From: Halictus rubicundus
Lineage: Eukaryota > Arthropoda > Insecta > Hymenoptera > Halictidae
Direction: 5' to 3'
Assembly (NCBI RefSeq): GCF_050948215.1
Contig: NC_135157.1
Coordinates: 2,542,001 to 2,606,000, forward strand
Length of the DNA: 64,000 bases
Shown piece by piece: positions 24,516-36,960 of the stretch; within the stretch, counting starts at the first letter, position 1, and the number at the start of each line of letters is the position of its first letter. The notes under the pieces are model-generated. The model saw only the letters and a program-made list of their open reading frames with translations, did not search any database and was not told the DNA's origin. The translations under genes and the position numbers were made by a program.

Positions 24516-24723
24516 CAGTGAATTCTCGATATGTGTCAACAACACAGGTCTTGCCAGCGTCATGTATCGTCCAGGAGACATACCGGAGCTATGTTATGTG
24601 TACACTCCTCGGCGTCCGAGGTCTCTCGTGCTACGTGGCCCCTCACTTATACCCTGCGGTAGTGGGGATAATTCCGTGACGTTTATCGTCCAGGCCTTGA
24701 CGACATATATATTGTAATCACTG
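24516..24723. mobile_element. MITE with CAGTGAATTCTCG ends
   Basis: The element begins CAGTGAATTCTCGATATGTG and ends with TATATATTGTAATCACTG, an imperfect inverted pair. The right side is followed by TA; the left flank has mutated to CA. Its 208-bp interior is closely similar to that of the copy at 63031-63246, including CTCGGCGTCCGAGG and CCCTGCGGTAGTGGGG. No coding capacity. By its ends and TA target it would be a Tc1/mariner-type MITE. Confidence 0.75.
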
Positions 24724-24725
24724 TA

Positions 24726-25733
24726 TATTTTTGTTCTTTCTTAATTATTTAATGACGTGGGTGTTAAAAGACAACTGAAAGCACAGCTTGCACGTATCTT
24801 CTTTTTTCATAAAAATTTCTAAAGACGCCGCGCTCGAACCGTAACACGCATAAGTACTGTGTACGTATGCATATGTATGTTTACCTGGTGTAGTGCCGAT
24901 TACAGCGCCGGATGAAATGTGTAATTAAAGGATCAGGCTCTCTCTCTCTCTCTCTCACTCGCCCTCCGTCTCTCTTTGACGTTCTGCAAAGTCTGCTGAC
25001 TGCATGACGGCTGTGTAATCTTTGGATTAGGAGAAATCTCTTCCGCAGCCAACTGTGGTTGGTCATCGTTCTTCCGGTGACGATCATTCGTTTACTCGGA
25101 TGGAATTCAATCCGACGCGCGGCGCGGCAGCCCGTTCCGGCCCGGAGCGCACCGATGCGTCGCGTCGCCAATGAAAAATCCAAAGGATTATCGAATTTGC
25201 ACAAACGTGGCGTATCCCTTTTATCGCCGGGCCATCCGCCCAATCGAAAAAACTGCTGCCGGGAATTTGATTATCGCCGGGAATACCGTTACACCTCGAA
25301 AATCGATTACGTCCACGTTCCCGCCGCTAACGATGGCCCTTTTTAAACAATACCATGGCTGTCTGGATATGGTAAATAAAAATAGTGCCGGATTGTAACT
25401 ACAGCTTACCGGAAATCTGATCGGTTTTACTTTGTCAGGTAAATACGTCGACGCGCGATACGCGATCGATGCACGCTAATTCTAGTTAAACTCGCATTTA
25501 AATTGTGCACCCCTGATGCTGACTTGAAAAATGTTGTTTTACACACTCGAAAATTGTTAATGTTTCCGATGCATCCGAAAGTATCGTTGCCGCCAGTTTT
25601 AAACGGGTTATTTTACGGATTAATTAAGACTAATTGTTTGACCGTTCGCACTAGACTGTCTGCTCCGAGATACCACTGAAAATTATTATTATAGCATAAG
25701 AGTAGCATAAGATGGCCGGACGTATTCTTAGCT
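24726..25733. other. Non-coding stretch with short CT repeat
   Basis: A (CT)n run lies at 24938-24956. 25020-25360 is CpG-rich with overlapping frames. Nothing else was identified. Confidence 0.4.
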
Positions 25734-25737
25734 TTAA

Positions 25738-26452
25738 CACTAGAACTACCGAACCAGTCAAAATGACTGGTGGATGATTTCTTCTTTCACGATTACTGAA
25801 ACTATGAAAACGTTTTCACGAGAAATTTTGTAACATATGTTCCGTCGTAAAAACCCTTTGCAAAGGGACAATTGCACAACCGTGAAGGTCAACTAGACTA
25901 GCTACCCGCGGCATAACGACCATGACCACCATAAAGAACCTACCATAGTTTAGAGTAGTCGACAATTCGAATGAAACTCAGCTCACGAACACATACTGAA
26001 CTGCGAACCGTTGGCATACCGAAATTTATAGTTTTATAGCCGTAGCCGCTTCTAACCTTGCGTGCCTTTACTCCTACTCTTCCTAATTTTCCACTACTTT
26101 CAACACCATCCAAAACACACCCTTCAACCAATCATAGACAACTTCCCAAGACCACACCTACCTCCGAGCTTTCCTAATTTCTATGCGATTATAACTAGAT
26201 CAGAACTGTTTCGAATACCGAACTACCAACAGCAGGCCAAGTCTTGCATCTAGCAAATAAAGTTACATGTTCTCCGGAGTTTGACTTTACAATCATTCCC
26301 AATTCCGGGATCGACGCGACACCACAACACATCTCTTCTTTGGAGTACATGTTACCATAAAAATCGTATGAAACCTGAGCAAATTCTTCAATCTTGATGT
26401 TATTATAAAGGGATAAGTCTAAGTCACGTTTAGGGCTCGGTAGTTCTAGTGT
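25738..26452. mobile_element. piggyBac-type element bounded by TTAA
   Basis: A perfect 15-bp inverted repeat (CACTAGAACTACCGA at the left, TCGGTAGTTCTAGTG at the right) is flanked on both sides by TTAA (25734-25737 and 26453-26456), the piggyBac target. A 17-bp palindrome, CCAGTCAAAATGACTGG, lies at 25754-25770 just inside the left end, and related palindromes occur in the other TTAA elements here. The element is 715 bp. A 102-codon minus-strand frame (26195-26503) reads through the right end and so is not an ordinary gene; I do not recognise transposase in it. Confidence 0.85.
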
Positions 26453-26456
26453 TAAC

Positions 26457-27005
26457 CATTTATAAAAGATAGTCTGCGTAACGTATCGTTTCGTAAACCT
26501 CATTCAGCAGAAATTCTATGGACGAATGCATTCGCCCGAACATTATACAAAGTTCCAGGTCTATTCGTTACACTTCTCCCTTTTCCCAAGGATGCAGAAG
26601 AGATCGATACTTTCGACCAAATAAAAGAACTTCAACCCCCTGGAAGGGTGTGTACGGAGACTTATTCGACAGACTGTAGCCATTGTCAAACGGGAAGGTT
26701 AAATATTTCCATCTTTTCACTCGCAGAGATTCTCCGTCTGCAACGGCAACTGCCCCAAGGAAGTTCCTTATCAATCCCGGCATATAGAGTGACACAAGAC
26801 AGAGGGCGGTTAATGCCTGAAGTCGATCAACTTCGGGACCGCCCCGGGGCATCCGTCGATGACGTTACTACCATTTTAACGAAGGGGTTGCCACGAAGGA
26901 ATCACATTTTCCCTCCAGACGATGATTATTTAGATTATCCGCGATCGTCGAGTAATCTCAGCGCAAAGAGCCTAGAGAGCCCGGAGAGCTCAGAGACGAG
27001 AGGGT

Positions 27006-27069
<64 letters not shown>

Positions 27070-27738
27070 CCCTGCGCGTCGCCTCCCGACAGTCGCTTTG
27101 ATGACATTCGTCGTCGAAGTTGAATCCCCCCGGGGCTGTTTCGCCTCTTATAGCGGAACTGTTACCGAGAGACTGCGTCGCTCGGTTCGATTAATTCTGG
27201 TTATTTGCGTCGAGCCGATCGGCTGGAAAGGATCTGTTTTTGTTTGTGTCCCGGCTGCCAGAACTTGAATATCGCATTGTTGCGGACGCTCTCTGATCGT
27301 GAGGCATCAAATGGTGTGGTTATTAATTGCGAACAGAGTATCGGGGATCGGGAAACGGTCCGCTTTAGAAACTGGAAACGCGTTGTTCTACTGTTACACC
27401 GGGGACCTCTATCAATTTCATTATTAGTCGTTGTCCGCCCATTACACTCGACGCTCGGTGCTCGCTCTTTGTACCCGTCCGTCGATGCTTAATCATTTAG
27501 CTATCGCTAAGGATGCACAACTGATTTGTTACGAATATCACAGTGGATATTATGTTCGAGCTCGAGCAGATTATGATAATAGACTTGATTGTTAGGTTTC
27601 GAAAGCAATCTCCTCCCAGGAAGTGCAATAGTAAATGCTACGCGTACGTTGCCGTATACACGAGCTACAAGAGGTTGAAAGCGTTGAAAGTCGCAGTTTT
27701 TCACGAATTTTGGTCAGTTTCTGCTTAAAATCCACAGA
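26457..27738. other. Non-coding stretch containing a GA microsatellite
   Basis: The (GA)n run at 27012-27061 is listed separately. 26860-27500 is CpG-rich apart from the microsatellite. No exon was supported. Confidence 0.4.
27012..27061. repeat. (GA)n microsatellite
   Basis: About 25 uninterrupted AG units lie within a purine-rich tract that starts near 26990 and ends near 27068. Confidence 0.95.
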
Positions 27739-27799
27739 TTGCAGTCAGTTTGCGATCAGTTTGCGGTCAGTTTGCAGTCAATTTACAGTCAGTTTGCGT
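27739..27799. repeat. 11-bp tandem repeat, about five units
   Basis: The unit is GCAGTCAGTTT with variants GCGATCAGTTT, GCGGTCAGTTT, GCAGTCAATTT and ACAGTCAGTTT in direct succession. Confidence 0.8.
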
Positions 27800-30700
27800 G
27801 ATTTTTTACACGAAATCTTTTTTACACGTCATTTAGTAAACCAATGCTTCTAATTGCTCACACTAAATCAGGTCGCTGGTTCAATTGTAAAAAACATTAT
27901 TCGTTTTTAATGGGCGTGCGAATACTTTTTACACTGACTGTATATGTGCGATCAGCTAATCGCGCCGATATTTTATTATTTCTGTATATACTTAAAAAAT
28001 AAGACTTTTCCTTCCAATTTTGTATGTTGATAGATTGTATTTTGCAATTGAAGTATATATACACCACTAAAAAGCAGTACTTCATTGCGTGCAAATTTCG
28101 AAATCCTTAAATAAATCAGGCGTGCTACTTTTTTGTCACGAAGTGTAATACTGGTATGCAGATTATACCGGTATACGTTACACGATGTAATACCGGTATC
28201 GTAATTATTTCGATGTAAAGTCCCTTGGTTTCAAGATGGGTTTACCGATTTTTTTGATCGAACGCCGAGTGCCCGGAGGATCGTAAATTGCCGGATAATG
28301 GCCGGTGGCGCCATAAAACATTTCTGCACTTTAACGTCCGTCCGGAAAACGACAGCGGAGGTTGTGTATGAGGCACTGCCCGGCTCATTCCCATTTGGAC
28401 GTTGAGAAATTAACGGCGGGCTTCCGGCTCGGGGCCCGTTTCCGGTGTCACCCGGGCCTCTGTTCAAAGCGAGAAACTGCCGCGTCGAATCAACGCCTCC
28501 GGCCGCCAAACGGAATCGCCCTGCGATAAAATAGCGAGTAACAATGGTAACGACATCTTTATTGCATGCAAAGTGGAAGGAAGAAGCGACCGAGAAAACC
28601 GTGTAATTGATGGACCGAGCTGGTGGCTTCAATACTCTGCAAAACCTCGTAATTGGTCTCCGCCGAATAAAGTCGCTGAAACACACAGGTCTGCCATAGT
28701 CGGTGTCAATTAGTTTAGAAAATTCGTTTTGGAAACAGATTACGATAGATTTTCCAGAATAATAATATATAGGACAATGAGACAGTTGTTGAGTGATCTT
28801 ACTGTGGTCCTCAATTGAGCTACTCGTATATGTCTAAAATAGCTTAATTATCTCAGTTTTCGTGCTGAAGCATTTACGTTAATAGGATTCTGAGACTTGC
28901 AATTATTGAAATTACGAAGCTGCTTCCATCGCAGGGTATTAATATTAAATCCACCATCACCGGTCGTTAAAACACCAGCACCAAGTGTTGGAAGAGTGCA
29001 AGAAATTTTTAAAATATACAATTACATTCAACAATATACGTATATTCCTTTATAATAATACCACTTTAGATTATATTATATATTAGATTTATTTAGATTT
29101 CTTACGATTTTTATGGTAGTATGCAATTAAACCAAAAAGACTATACAAGAATTTATCAAGGAAACAGTCTCATAGTCTCAACGATTGTGAAACACCAAAC
29201 CTAAAATCGGTCATTTCGACGGGCACAGTTCAAGTACTAAAGCATCAACGGCTCCGAATGTTTTAAAGGGCTCGCGCTTATCGAGGAACCATCACAAAAT
29301 CTCCAAGTATTTTATTCGAGTCAAGAAAAGTCCGGCATTCTCAACTGGTCCAGCTGGTCACGACCAAGAAGACGAGAACAACTGGGAAATGCATTGTGGG
29401 GGTTCGAGGACGCGATTCATAGGGCCGTTCGAGCGGAACAGATATCCAGCCCTGAAGTCGGCCTCGTACCGAGACGCACGAACGTTCAATGGAACAAGAA
29501 AGAGAGAAATCAAGAAAAAAGGAAAAATCTAGACGTTGTACGCGAGAGGGACGGCACAGAGAGAAAAAGGGAGAGGGGGAAGGCAATCGATATGCAGAGT
29601 TTTCCCAATAAGACGGGGAAGGAGCTATTTCATTTCTCGATCGCCTAGTGCTCGGTCTTTCGACGAACCGCATCGCGTACGGGGTGTACTTGTCCTTGAG
29701 AAGAAAGGTATATCTAGATGACGTTGTAGATCGGAGGGCTGGAGGGGCGTCCCTTTTTCGCAAGCCCCGGACAAGACCGTATGCAAAAGATAGAACGTGC
29801 GCCGCAATCTGAACGAAATCTCGAAACGCAATTTCCTGGACAGCCGGCCGAACGGACGTCGCGTCGCGTCGCGTCGCGACATTTCGCCTCGCTCTGCCTC
29901 GTCTCGACGGCACACCATCGACAGGGAACATCGATCCCCGTGCAACGAATGCAGTTTTAAATCGCCATCGGAACGGCCAAGTGTTTTTCCTCGGACGACA
30001 AACGGCGTGTCTTATGATTCCCGCGAGAAGAACAGGCCGGGGATCAACGCAAACTGTTTTAAAGGATCGGGGATCCTAGGAAAAAAGGGTCTGTTTCAGA
30101 AACTCCTGAACGATTCTTTCTGCGGGTACCATAGACCGTGGAAGATTTTTGTGTATTTATTGCACTTGCAAATAGGTACAATATTCTTTGTATGTATAAT
30201 AGGAACTTATACATCTGTCGACAATGATAGCATCTTGATTTTATTTTTATTATCAGGCATCTTTTGGATGGCAAAAGAAATTTGTATCCTCCTCGAATTT
30301 CTATAATAGATCCGGTGGACATTATAACGATTAGCATTAACTTGTTTAGAACTTACTGGGAATAAGAGGAGCGTATATGGCAGTGAGAAGTCGGTAGCAT
30401 TTTTATTTTATTTTTATCAGAAGGAAGCATCGAACTGGACAAAGAAATTTTTCTAATCTTAACCAAATAACCTATGATTAATATCAGATTTATCTAAATA
30501 TAATACAAGATTATGATATAAGGTTGACCTAAAGCAGTAATATTTTAATATATTGCAAACACATTGCTCAATAGTTGATTGTATAGTCAATTTTATCAGA
30601 AATTCCAGATGCTTAACGCTTCTGTTTCCTCAGAAGCAAATTTCTTTTGAACTCCGCCTTTTCATTTCGATTCGAGTTTGACCTAATTGCTCAGACACTC

Positions 30701-31530
30701 TGCTCAGTTGCTTCTAATTCGTGACGTTCGAATGATCGAATGAGTCGTCGAAAATCTATTCTATTTCGAGCAGACGAGGTGGATTTAACTCGCGCATTAT
30801 TTAGATAGCTTGACGAAGTTTTACGTGCAGATTGATAGACTAGTTCGAGGTAATGCGAACCGTCGATGGAAACGTTCTCGAAGATGTCAAACGTGATCAT
30901 TTATTGGAGAAGACAGCTGAATATTTGCCAACGAATAAATTTTTCTGCAGATTGCATGGAAGGGGCATCGCAGGAGTTCATCGAACCAAACGGGCTAACG
31001 TGGGTCGCCGTAATTTTAGACCCGACGTCCAGTTTCTGTCTGAAACTGTCCATCAGATAATTTTAATGGAGCTATTGTCTGAATAAAGGAAGATTTCATT
31101 CGTTACATGACATTAAGCTGCTCCATCGAAATTGCCGGACGTTTGAGAATACTAGTTTATTATTCTTGCTTGTATAGAATCGACCCTTATCAAGACCCTG
31201 TTAATCCTCCTACATTAAAGGAACTCACTATCATCGGTCAGGAGAGTCTACATGAAAACTGCGTTCCGAATACTCGACACACAGAACCAGAGGATTTCGA
31301 CAATTTAGGCTTGATAGTCAAGATTAATCAGATCTTAAGAATAGTTACTTAAATAAATAAATAAATAAATAGACCAATCACAGACATAACATCGTAAGGA
31401 AGTTTTCGTTTGTTTGATGGATTTATTTCGTTGTTCTGTCTCATGTACATTTTCTTGCGAATAAATATAGGCACATCATTTCTTTCAAAATTATACCAAT
31501 TTTAAGTAATCGATTTATGGGGTTAATTGA
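27800..31530. other. Non-coding stretch with CpG-rich blocks
   Basis: Blocks at 28240-28700 and 29340-30060 are CpG-rich with long overlapping frames on both strands and no known domain; a (GTCGC)n run lies near 29858-29878. Frames at 30853-31086 and 31107-31352 in more AT-rich DNA are unrecognised. A TAAA run lies at 31350-31370. A CGGTCATTTCGACGGGC block near 29208 resembles the subterminal palindrome of the TTAA elements. Confidence 0.4.
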
Positions 31531-31830
31531 ACAGGTAGATTAGAATCGATATGATCAGACAAGTAGAATAGAATCGATATGATCAGACAAGTAGAATAGA
31601 ATCGATATGATCAGACAAGTAGAAGAAAGTCGATATGATCAAACAAGTAGTATAGAGTCAATATGATGAAACAAGTAGAACAGGACCGATTTTTAATCAG
31701 ACAAATAGAGCAGATACATACGATCTATGGTCAGACAAGTAGAACAAGCACAGTTTTAAATATATTCGAGTAGAATAAATACGGCCTTTAGTTGACCAAG
31801 TAGAATAATTACAACCATTGATCAGACAAA
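31531..31830. repeat. 29-bp tandem repeat decaying to the right
   Basis: The unit is ATCGATATGATCAGACAAGT followed by AGAATAGAA. The first three copies are nearly identical, and later copies diverge and change length, keeping mainly CAGACAAGTAGAA. The array ends about 320 bp before the first kinesin exon. Its ATCGAT and GATCAGAC steps are strongly periodic. Confidence 0.9.
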
Positions 31831-32149
31831 AGGAATGGCACTGATGTATGATCAGGGTAGTAAGGAACATCCGCTATACCTTCGATATAAATGGATATTT
31901 CTCTCTAAAAAAAAATTACTAAATATACCTCAAATTTTACTCTTTCGTATCTTAATCCTTATAAATAAATATACGATTTTGTTCTTTTTTTCTAAAAATG
32001 GAAAAGGTACCACTTATTCAAGTACTTACAAGTGTATATGACCCATTAAGCAATTATTGGAAGAGCTTGCGATAAGAAACCGACGTGTACATTAATCGTA
32101 ATATTGATCAGTCTGATACTGAGAAGAACGTTCAATTTTCAACTTTCAG
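31831..32149. other. AT-rich sequence ending in the exon acceptor
   Basis: It holds no recognised repeat. The last bases, CAACTTTCAG, form the polypyrimidine tract and AG acceptor of the following exon. Confidence 0.6.
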
Positions 32150-32338
32150 GTGAAGGTGATGCTGAAAGTGTCTCCAGGGGATGGGGGAAGTTTTTTCAAC
32201 GCCGACAAGAGGAAGAAACAGGTGACCCTGGTCGATCCAACAGCCGGACAATCCTCTTCAGCTGAAGATCGCAGGCCGACGGTGGCAGCGCCGAAAATGT
32301 TCGCGTTCGACGCGATATTTACCGAAGAAGACTCTCAG
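32150..32338 (+). CDS. KIF26/VAB-8-family kinesin, motor-domain exon A
   Basis: This internal exon encodes 63 codons in phase 0 at both ends, from VKVMLKVSPGDGGSFF through KRKKQVTLVDPTAG to KMFAFDAIFTEEDSQ. These are the first beta-strands of a kinesin motor domain: VKVMLKV corresponds to the opening V-x-V strand, KKQVTLVDP to the strand before the loop, and KMFAFDAIF to the F-x-F-D core motif. The pattern matches KIF26A/B (VAB-8 in C. elegans, CG14535 in Drosophila) better than transport kinesins. KIF26-type kinesins bind microtubules, lack ATPase motility, and act in axon guidance and growth-factor signalling. The acceptor TTTCAG is at 32144-32149 and the donor GTAAGC at 32339-32344. The start is a splice boundary, not an initiation codon. 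Upstream exons were not located. Confidence 0.88.
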
Positions 32339-32344
32339 GTAAGC

Positions 32345-34008
32345 GTACGAAGTTTCCTCGACTTCCGCCTACCTAGCACGAGGCGTCCGTCCCTCTGGCA
32401 ATCGACGAACGCCAATTTTAATCGCGTCCGTCAATTCCATCGACTTCCCCGGGAAATTCAGTGAAACGTCGGCTCTTTTCTTTCTCGTCCGCGGAGAATC
32501 GTTTCTCCACGGCCGCGGCCCTTCGATACCTTTCAGAATCCTCGAGGAGCACGGAAAAGCCGGCGCTAGGTGGATAAATAGAAAAAGGAGAGGAATTCTG
32601 GAGAAGTTAAGGGAACGAGACGGGGGTTCGCAGGGAGATAGAAAGTCAGGACGTTGGAAACGTCTACGTGCTCCGTCGTCGACTTACGTTCATCCTAGAG
32701 ACGCAGAAGACGTCCCTGCCGGGCGCATAACTAAACTAATTTCCCGACCTCTAAACTCCCTCTACTCCACAGGAAAATCCAACCTACCCACTCCCCACCG
32801 TTCTTCGGGCGAATGTTGCTTCTTGCCCATGACTTCTCCTCGGCCCGAGGAAATCGAATCAAACGTTGATGATCGTGATTATTTTTCAATTTACGCGCTC
32901 GATCCCACGTTCGGCCAGAACACTTAATAGTTCGATCATTCCCTTCTGGAACTTGTCCCATGATTATTGGAGAACTTGCATATTCAAGAAAAACTTTTCG
33001 CTCTGAATCGTGCTTTCTGATCGTGGAATTTAGTTTTGAAGAAGTTAGCCACTTAAGTATGACGCGATTGTCGACGAACTTTGTGCAAATTTTTGTAGGC
33101 TGATTCTAAGAAATTGTAGTCTCGTTTATCTCATTTGCAGCTTTAGTGCATTACAAATGAAATGATACGATAATCGATTCTGGCAAACTTCTTGTAATTT
33201 TTCGAAGATTTTTATTTACTGGATTTAGTTAGTTTAGGTTGCGTTTGTATTTCTATTGGTCATTGCAACAACAGAATGGCTGTGGAATTGATTTGAGCTA
33301 TGAATTCAATTGGAGCATTAGATTTTGGAAAAACCAGCTTGTTTTTGTACTTTTAAATTTCGTGCATCAAGTTAATGATTTTTAAGAAGATCGTAATTAT
33401 CATCATTATGGGATTTCTCGTGTCATTAAGTGCTTTCTTCAAAGCACGTGATATTATGTGAGATTTTCTTTTATCTTGGTACTTTGTGATATTTGGCCGC
33501 TGTAAATACGCAATGTTTTACAAATTAATTATAAGGTTTCAGTTTTTACAAGATAAAAACATAATTCAAATTTCAATGGGTGGGAATAATCAATCCAGTA
33601 TTTTATCAATGACATTCCTAATAGGTATGTCAAATTTAATCCGGATTGTTCAATCAATTGTTCAATAATGTGCACATAAATAGAAGATTCACATATTTTA
33701 TTTCACCATTACTAAAATCATAAAGATGTTGCTGCTAAAAATTGTTAAATCAATTTATTTCTACAAACACAAACAAAACACGGTTTTATTGTCGAATCAT
33801 TACGATTAATGTTCAGGGGCGAATACAGTTGAACGCTTTATGGTAGGTGTGAATAATATATGTAACAATAAAAATCTAATTTGAACAAACGTATCTACAA
33901 TAATTTCATGTAACAGTCCATATACGATATGATTCATTGTGAAAATCAGTTAAGACTTAATAAATAAAGACTGTAGACACTTTAATGCAAAGAATAGATC
34001 TAATACAC
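32345..34008. other. Intronic stretch, nothing identified
   Basis: 32345-32900 is CpG-rich and 32950-34008 AT-rich. An isolated GACTGTAGACACTTTAATGC at 33969-33988 weakly resembles the TAGACTGCGG family end. Confidence 0.4.
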
Positions 34009-34447
34009 ATACAGGGACACCCGAAATTATGTCAGAAACAATGCATGTTCGAAAAAAATGTTTTATACAAAAGTTGTAAGATATTAAAGATCCTATCGAA
34101 CAGTCATAACTCTTCGACCTTGAGTGGAGGGGTCAAGGTCACGTCAAAGTCAACATGGTTTTTTAAAGTGAAATACCCCATTTCTTATTATGCATTGTTC
34201 AAGGTGACAGCGAAACGTTTCCGAAACACTACTTGTATCTCTTTTTTCGATGAAAATTATCCCAGTTATGAGCTTTGAGCGATAACGTTAATCTTGACAT
34301 GACTTTGATCCGTCTACTCAAGGTCAAACGATTATAACCATTCAATAGAATCATTAATATCTAAAACTTTTGTCTAAAACTTCATTTCCCAAAATGTATT
34401 GTTCCTGAGATCATCGACCGTTCCGGGATTTTCGAGAGACCCCGTAT
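34009..34447. repeat. Probable inverted-end element with CAGGGACAC start
   Basis: It begins TACAGGGACACCCGAAATTA and finishes near GAGACCCCGTATA. The left interior ACAATGCATG matches the inverse of AATGTATTGTT at the right. Short GACCTTGA and TCAAGGTCA blocks repeat in both orientations inside. It is probably an old palindromic element of the CAGGG group. Confidence 0.4.
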
Positions 34448-36211
34448 AAATTAGAATGTTTAAGAAAACCTTATGTGTCCAATGCTCGGAGAACTGCGCC
34501 GTCGTCCACCTTATTTTACTATCTCGCGTGCCATTCGATCAACTCCATGGATTGGCTTTCACGACGCCAAATATCATCGTTCACCAATTCGTTACCAGCG
34601 TCCCCGGGAGCGGCGAAGAAGCGCGTCGATCTATTCACGGCGGAGCCGAAGCGCAAGAGAATGCCGCGGGTGCAGCCATCATGCTTAGCGATCGATCAGC
34701 GTCTAGGCGGTCTTTCGTCGTCTTCGCGGCGTGTCGCTGGTATCCCCGCGGCTTGCGGATTTTATTGCGTGGCATTGATGAACGACACCGCCACGGAAAA
34801 TGTCATCGGGGACCGCGGAGAGTGTTATAATATCGCCGGGTGCATATAGCCGCCCCGTGCTTCTGTGTGCATGTGCACCGAGATATTTCGGCGGTCTCCG
34901 GGGACATTATCGAACGTCGGATTCAAATGAGCCCGGAGCTACTCGGTTTTCCCGTCGCCCCCCTCTAACCCTATCCGTCTCTCACGCTCGCACACACTCG
35001 TGGTTACGTATGCATGGCTCTGGTATCTCTGTTTCGCGTTTGGCAGCTAATCCTCTCCAGGGACTAGCCCTTCATTCCTCCGGCCAGACTCCCTCTCCTC
35101 AAACCCCATGGCCCTTTGACGCACCCCATACCCTCGCCCGGCCGTGTTTAGAAGAACCATAGAAACCAATCGATTGATTCGATCAAATGTCCGCGTCCGC
35201 CGCGACGATTGTCATCGAAAGTCACAATGGCCGACTCTCCTTTTTCTCCTGCCGCTTTTTTATTCTCCTCTGCCTGTTCCCTCCGCGACGTGTGTGCGTC
35301 GAGAACGGTGTGTGCACTACGGCCAATAGTTTTCTGGACCGTTCTGAAGTTCGGAATCGATGGAGGGACCGCGGCCCAACAGAGGAGGGACTCCGGGAGA
35401 ATGCGTCCCGTGGTCCTGGGGGACGATTCCGTCGTTTCTGATTGGCCGCGGCCGTCAAACGCAGCGCCGCGTGAATATTTTAAAGTCCGACGTCGGCCGA
35501 TCCCGGCCCCGAAAGTCCTTCATCTTTCATTATTTAGCCTCCCACCCCTATCCCCCACGGTCATTCTATTTTTGCGACTCGTCTGCACGCGGTTCCGCTT
35601 TAACGATCCAAAGAATATAGGTATGCATTTAAACCTCTTGTGTCCTCTGACCTAGAACAATGTCAGACTCGATATCAAAAACGTTTCCAAGCTCCGATCA
35701 TGGCTGATTTCTACTGATTCCTCAAGCTGTTCCGACAAGCCAATCATCTACCTCTGATCGCACAAATGTTATTCGACTCCGTGATTCACCGAATCAACTA
35801 GCCCGATGCTATTTACTAATTGCCCAGATTGTCATTAATGTTGTCCTATGGAGGCTCGGTAGGCGGCCGGGGTAAAAGTCGACGGTGCAACAGCCCGTGG
35901 AATTACATTGCGCGCGGGCGCGCACGTGGCAAATGTAATCCAACCTGGTTGCAATTCCGATTTGCCGATAATCTTCGACCAGCGGATACCTTTGCTACCT
36001 GAGTCCGCAACTACGCGAACCGCGAATACTCTCGACCGCTGTGCAGAGAAGCAGTCCAATAGAACACGCAAACGTACCGCGTTAGATTGATTATGGGTCA
36101 GACGAAAATTAACGTGGCCATGTTCGCCGATACCACCGGAAACGTTCGATACACGAATTATAATGTTGTATACTTCTGTCGTCGCCATTTCTACATTGTA
36201 TTTCCGCCTAG
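34448..36211. other. CpG-rich intronic stretch
   Basis: 34450-35640 is strongly CpG-rich and open in up to four frames at once, with predicted peptides rich in Arg, Ser and Pro and no recognised domain. I regard these frames as chance. 35650-36211 is mixed. Confidence 0.4.
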
Positions 36212-36609
36212 GGGAGAATGGGGCAGTGACGGTCACTTAAGCGATCATTATAATTAGACAGCGGATCTTTATAGAAAATGAGAAATTTTCTACCGGCATT
36301 GCAACAAACTGGAGTGAAATAGAAATTTATTTTCTTTCTTAATGAGTTTAATAGGCTGACAATAATATAACAGTATTTTAAAATTCTTCTAATGTTTTTA
36401 CTGTTTTAAATTACGCCTACTCATTTTAGTCATAAATGCATATAATCCGCTGTCTAATTATAATAAAATGAAAATATTAGGTGAAATATTTATTTAAAGA
36501 TACGTTTCATAAACTTCGATTATTCATTTATTTGTACAAAAAAATTGTGGTTTCATCTAAGCAGGCAGAATAAAAATAAAACTTTCACTACCATTGCCCA
36601 TACCTCTGG
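36212..36609. repeat. Repeat starting AGGGGAGAATGGGGCAGTGA, hosting a MITE
   Basis: The left end AGGGGAGAATGGGGCAGTGA and the inverse of the right end (ACTACCATTGCCCATACCTC near 36588-36607) are related. The same left end occurs at about 20896. The hAT-type MITE at 36255-36456 lies inside it. Confidence 0.45.
36255..36456. mobile_element. hAT-type MITE, best-preserved TAGACTGCGG family copy
   Basis: The left end TAGACAGCGGATCTTTATAG and the right end GCATATAATCCGCTGTCTA are inverted repeats. The 8 bases outside are ATTATAAT on both sides (36247-36254 and 36457-36464), a perfect 8-bp target duplication. TAG...CTA ends plus an 8-bp duplication are the hallmarks of the hAT superfamily. It is 202 bp and non-coding. 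This copy fixes the element boundaries for the whole family in the window. Confidence 0.8.
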
Positions 36610-36668
36610 GCAATACTGGTGATTTTGCGAGCAACTATGGCCTAGGGACCGTTCAATTTTTCGTATAT

Positions 36669-36960
36669 ACAGGATGTCCCGCATACCGTGGAAAATCGAT
36701 TGGGAAGTAATTCTACACGCAAATGTGAGTCGAAAGGAAAGAATATAATTTGTTCATTTGACGTTTCGTTTTAGAGTAAATCGAGTTTGAAAATTCCGCG
36801 AACACGCGTGATGTTAGATAGGAATCGGCTGATGCGTTTGATCACGACCTACCGATTTTACCTCTTGTTTCTCTCAAAAACGAGGCGTCAAACAAACAGT
36901 TTTACTCTTCCTTTTTCGATTCGCTTTTGTGTGTAGAATTACTTTCCAATCGGTTGTCCG
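36669..36960. repeat. Palindromic element with CAGGATGTCCC start
   Basis: TACAGGATGTCCCGCATACC starts the left arm. GATTGGGAAGTAATTCTACA (about 36699-36718) pairs with TGTAGAATTACTTTCCAATC (about 36936-36955), a 20-bp arm with one mismatch. It belongs with the TA-flanked CAGGGTG palindromic group. Confidence 0.55.

Noticed and set aside
27840..27900. Possible tRNA B-box (GGTTCAATTG)
   Set aside because: No matching A-box, acceptor stem or cloverleaf could be drawn around it.
29341..29931. 196-codon minus-strand frame with a hydrophobic C-terminal run
   Set aside because: Arg/Ser-rich, overlapped by open frames on the other strand, no known domain or conserved motif.
32339..32464. Continuation of the exon A frame past the donor site
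   Set aside because: After EEDSQ the kinesin pattern stops, a GTAAGC donor is present, and the family sequence resumes at 56553.
34456..35655. Several overlapping plus-strand frames of up to 148 codons
   Set aside because: CpG-rich DNA is open in three frames at once. The peptides are low-complexity, show no domain, and have no splice support.
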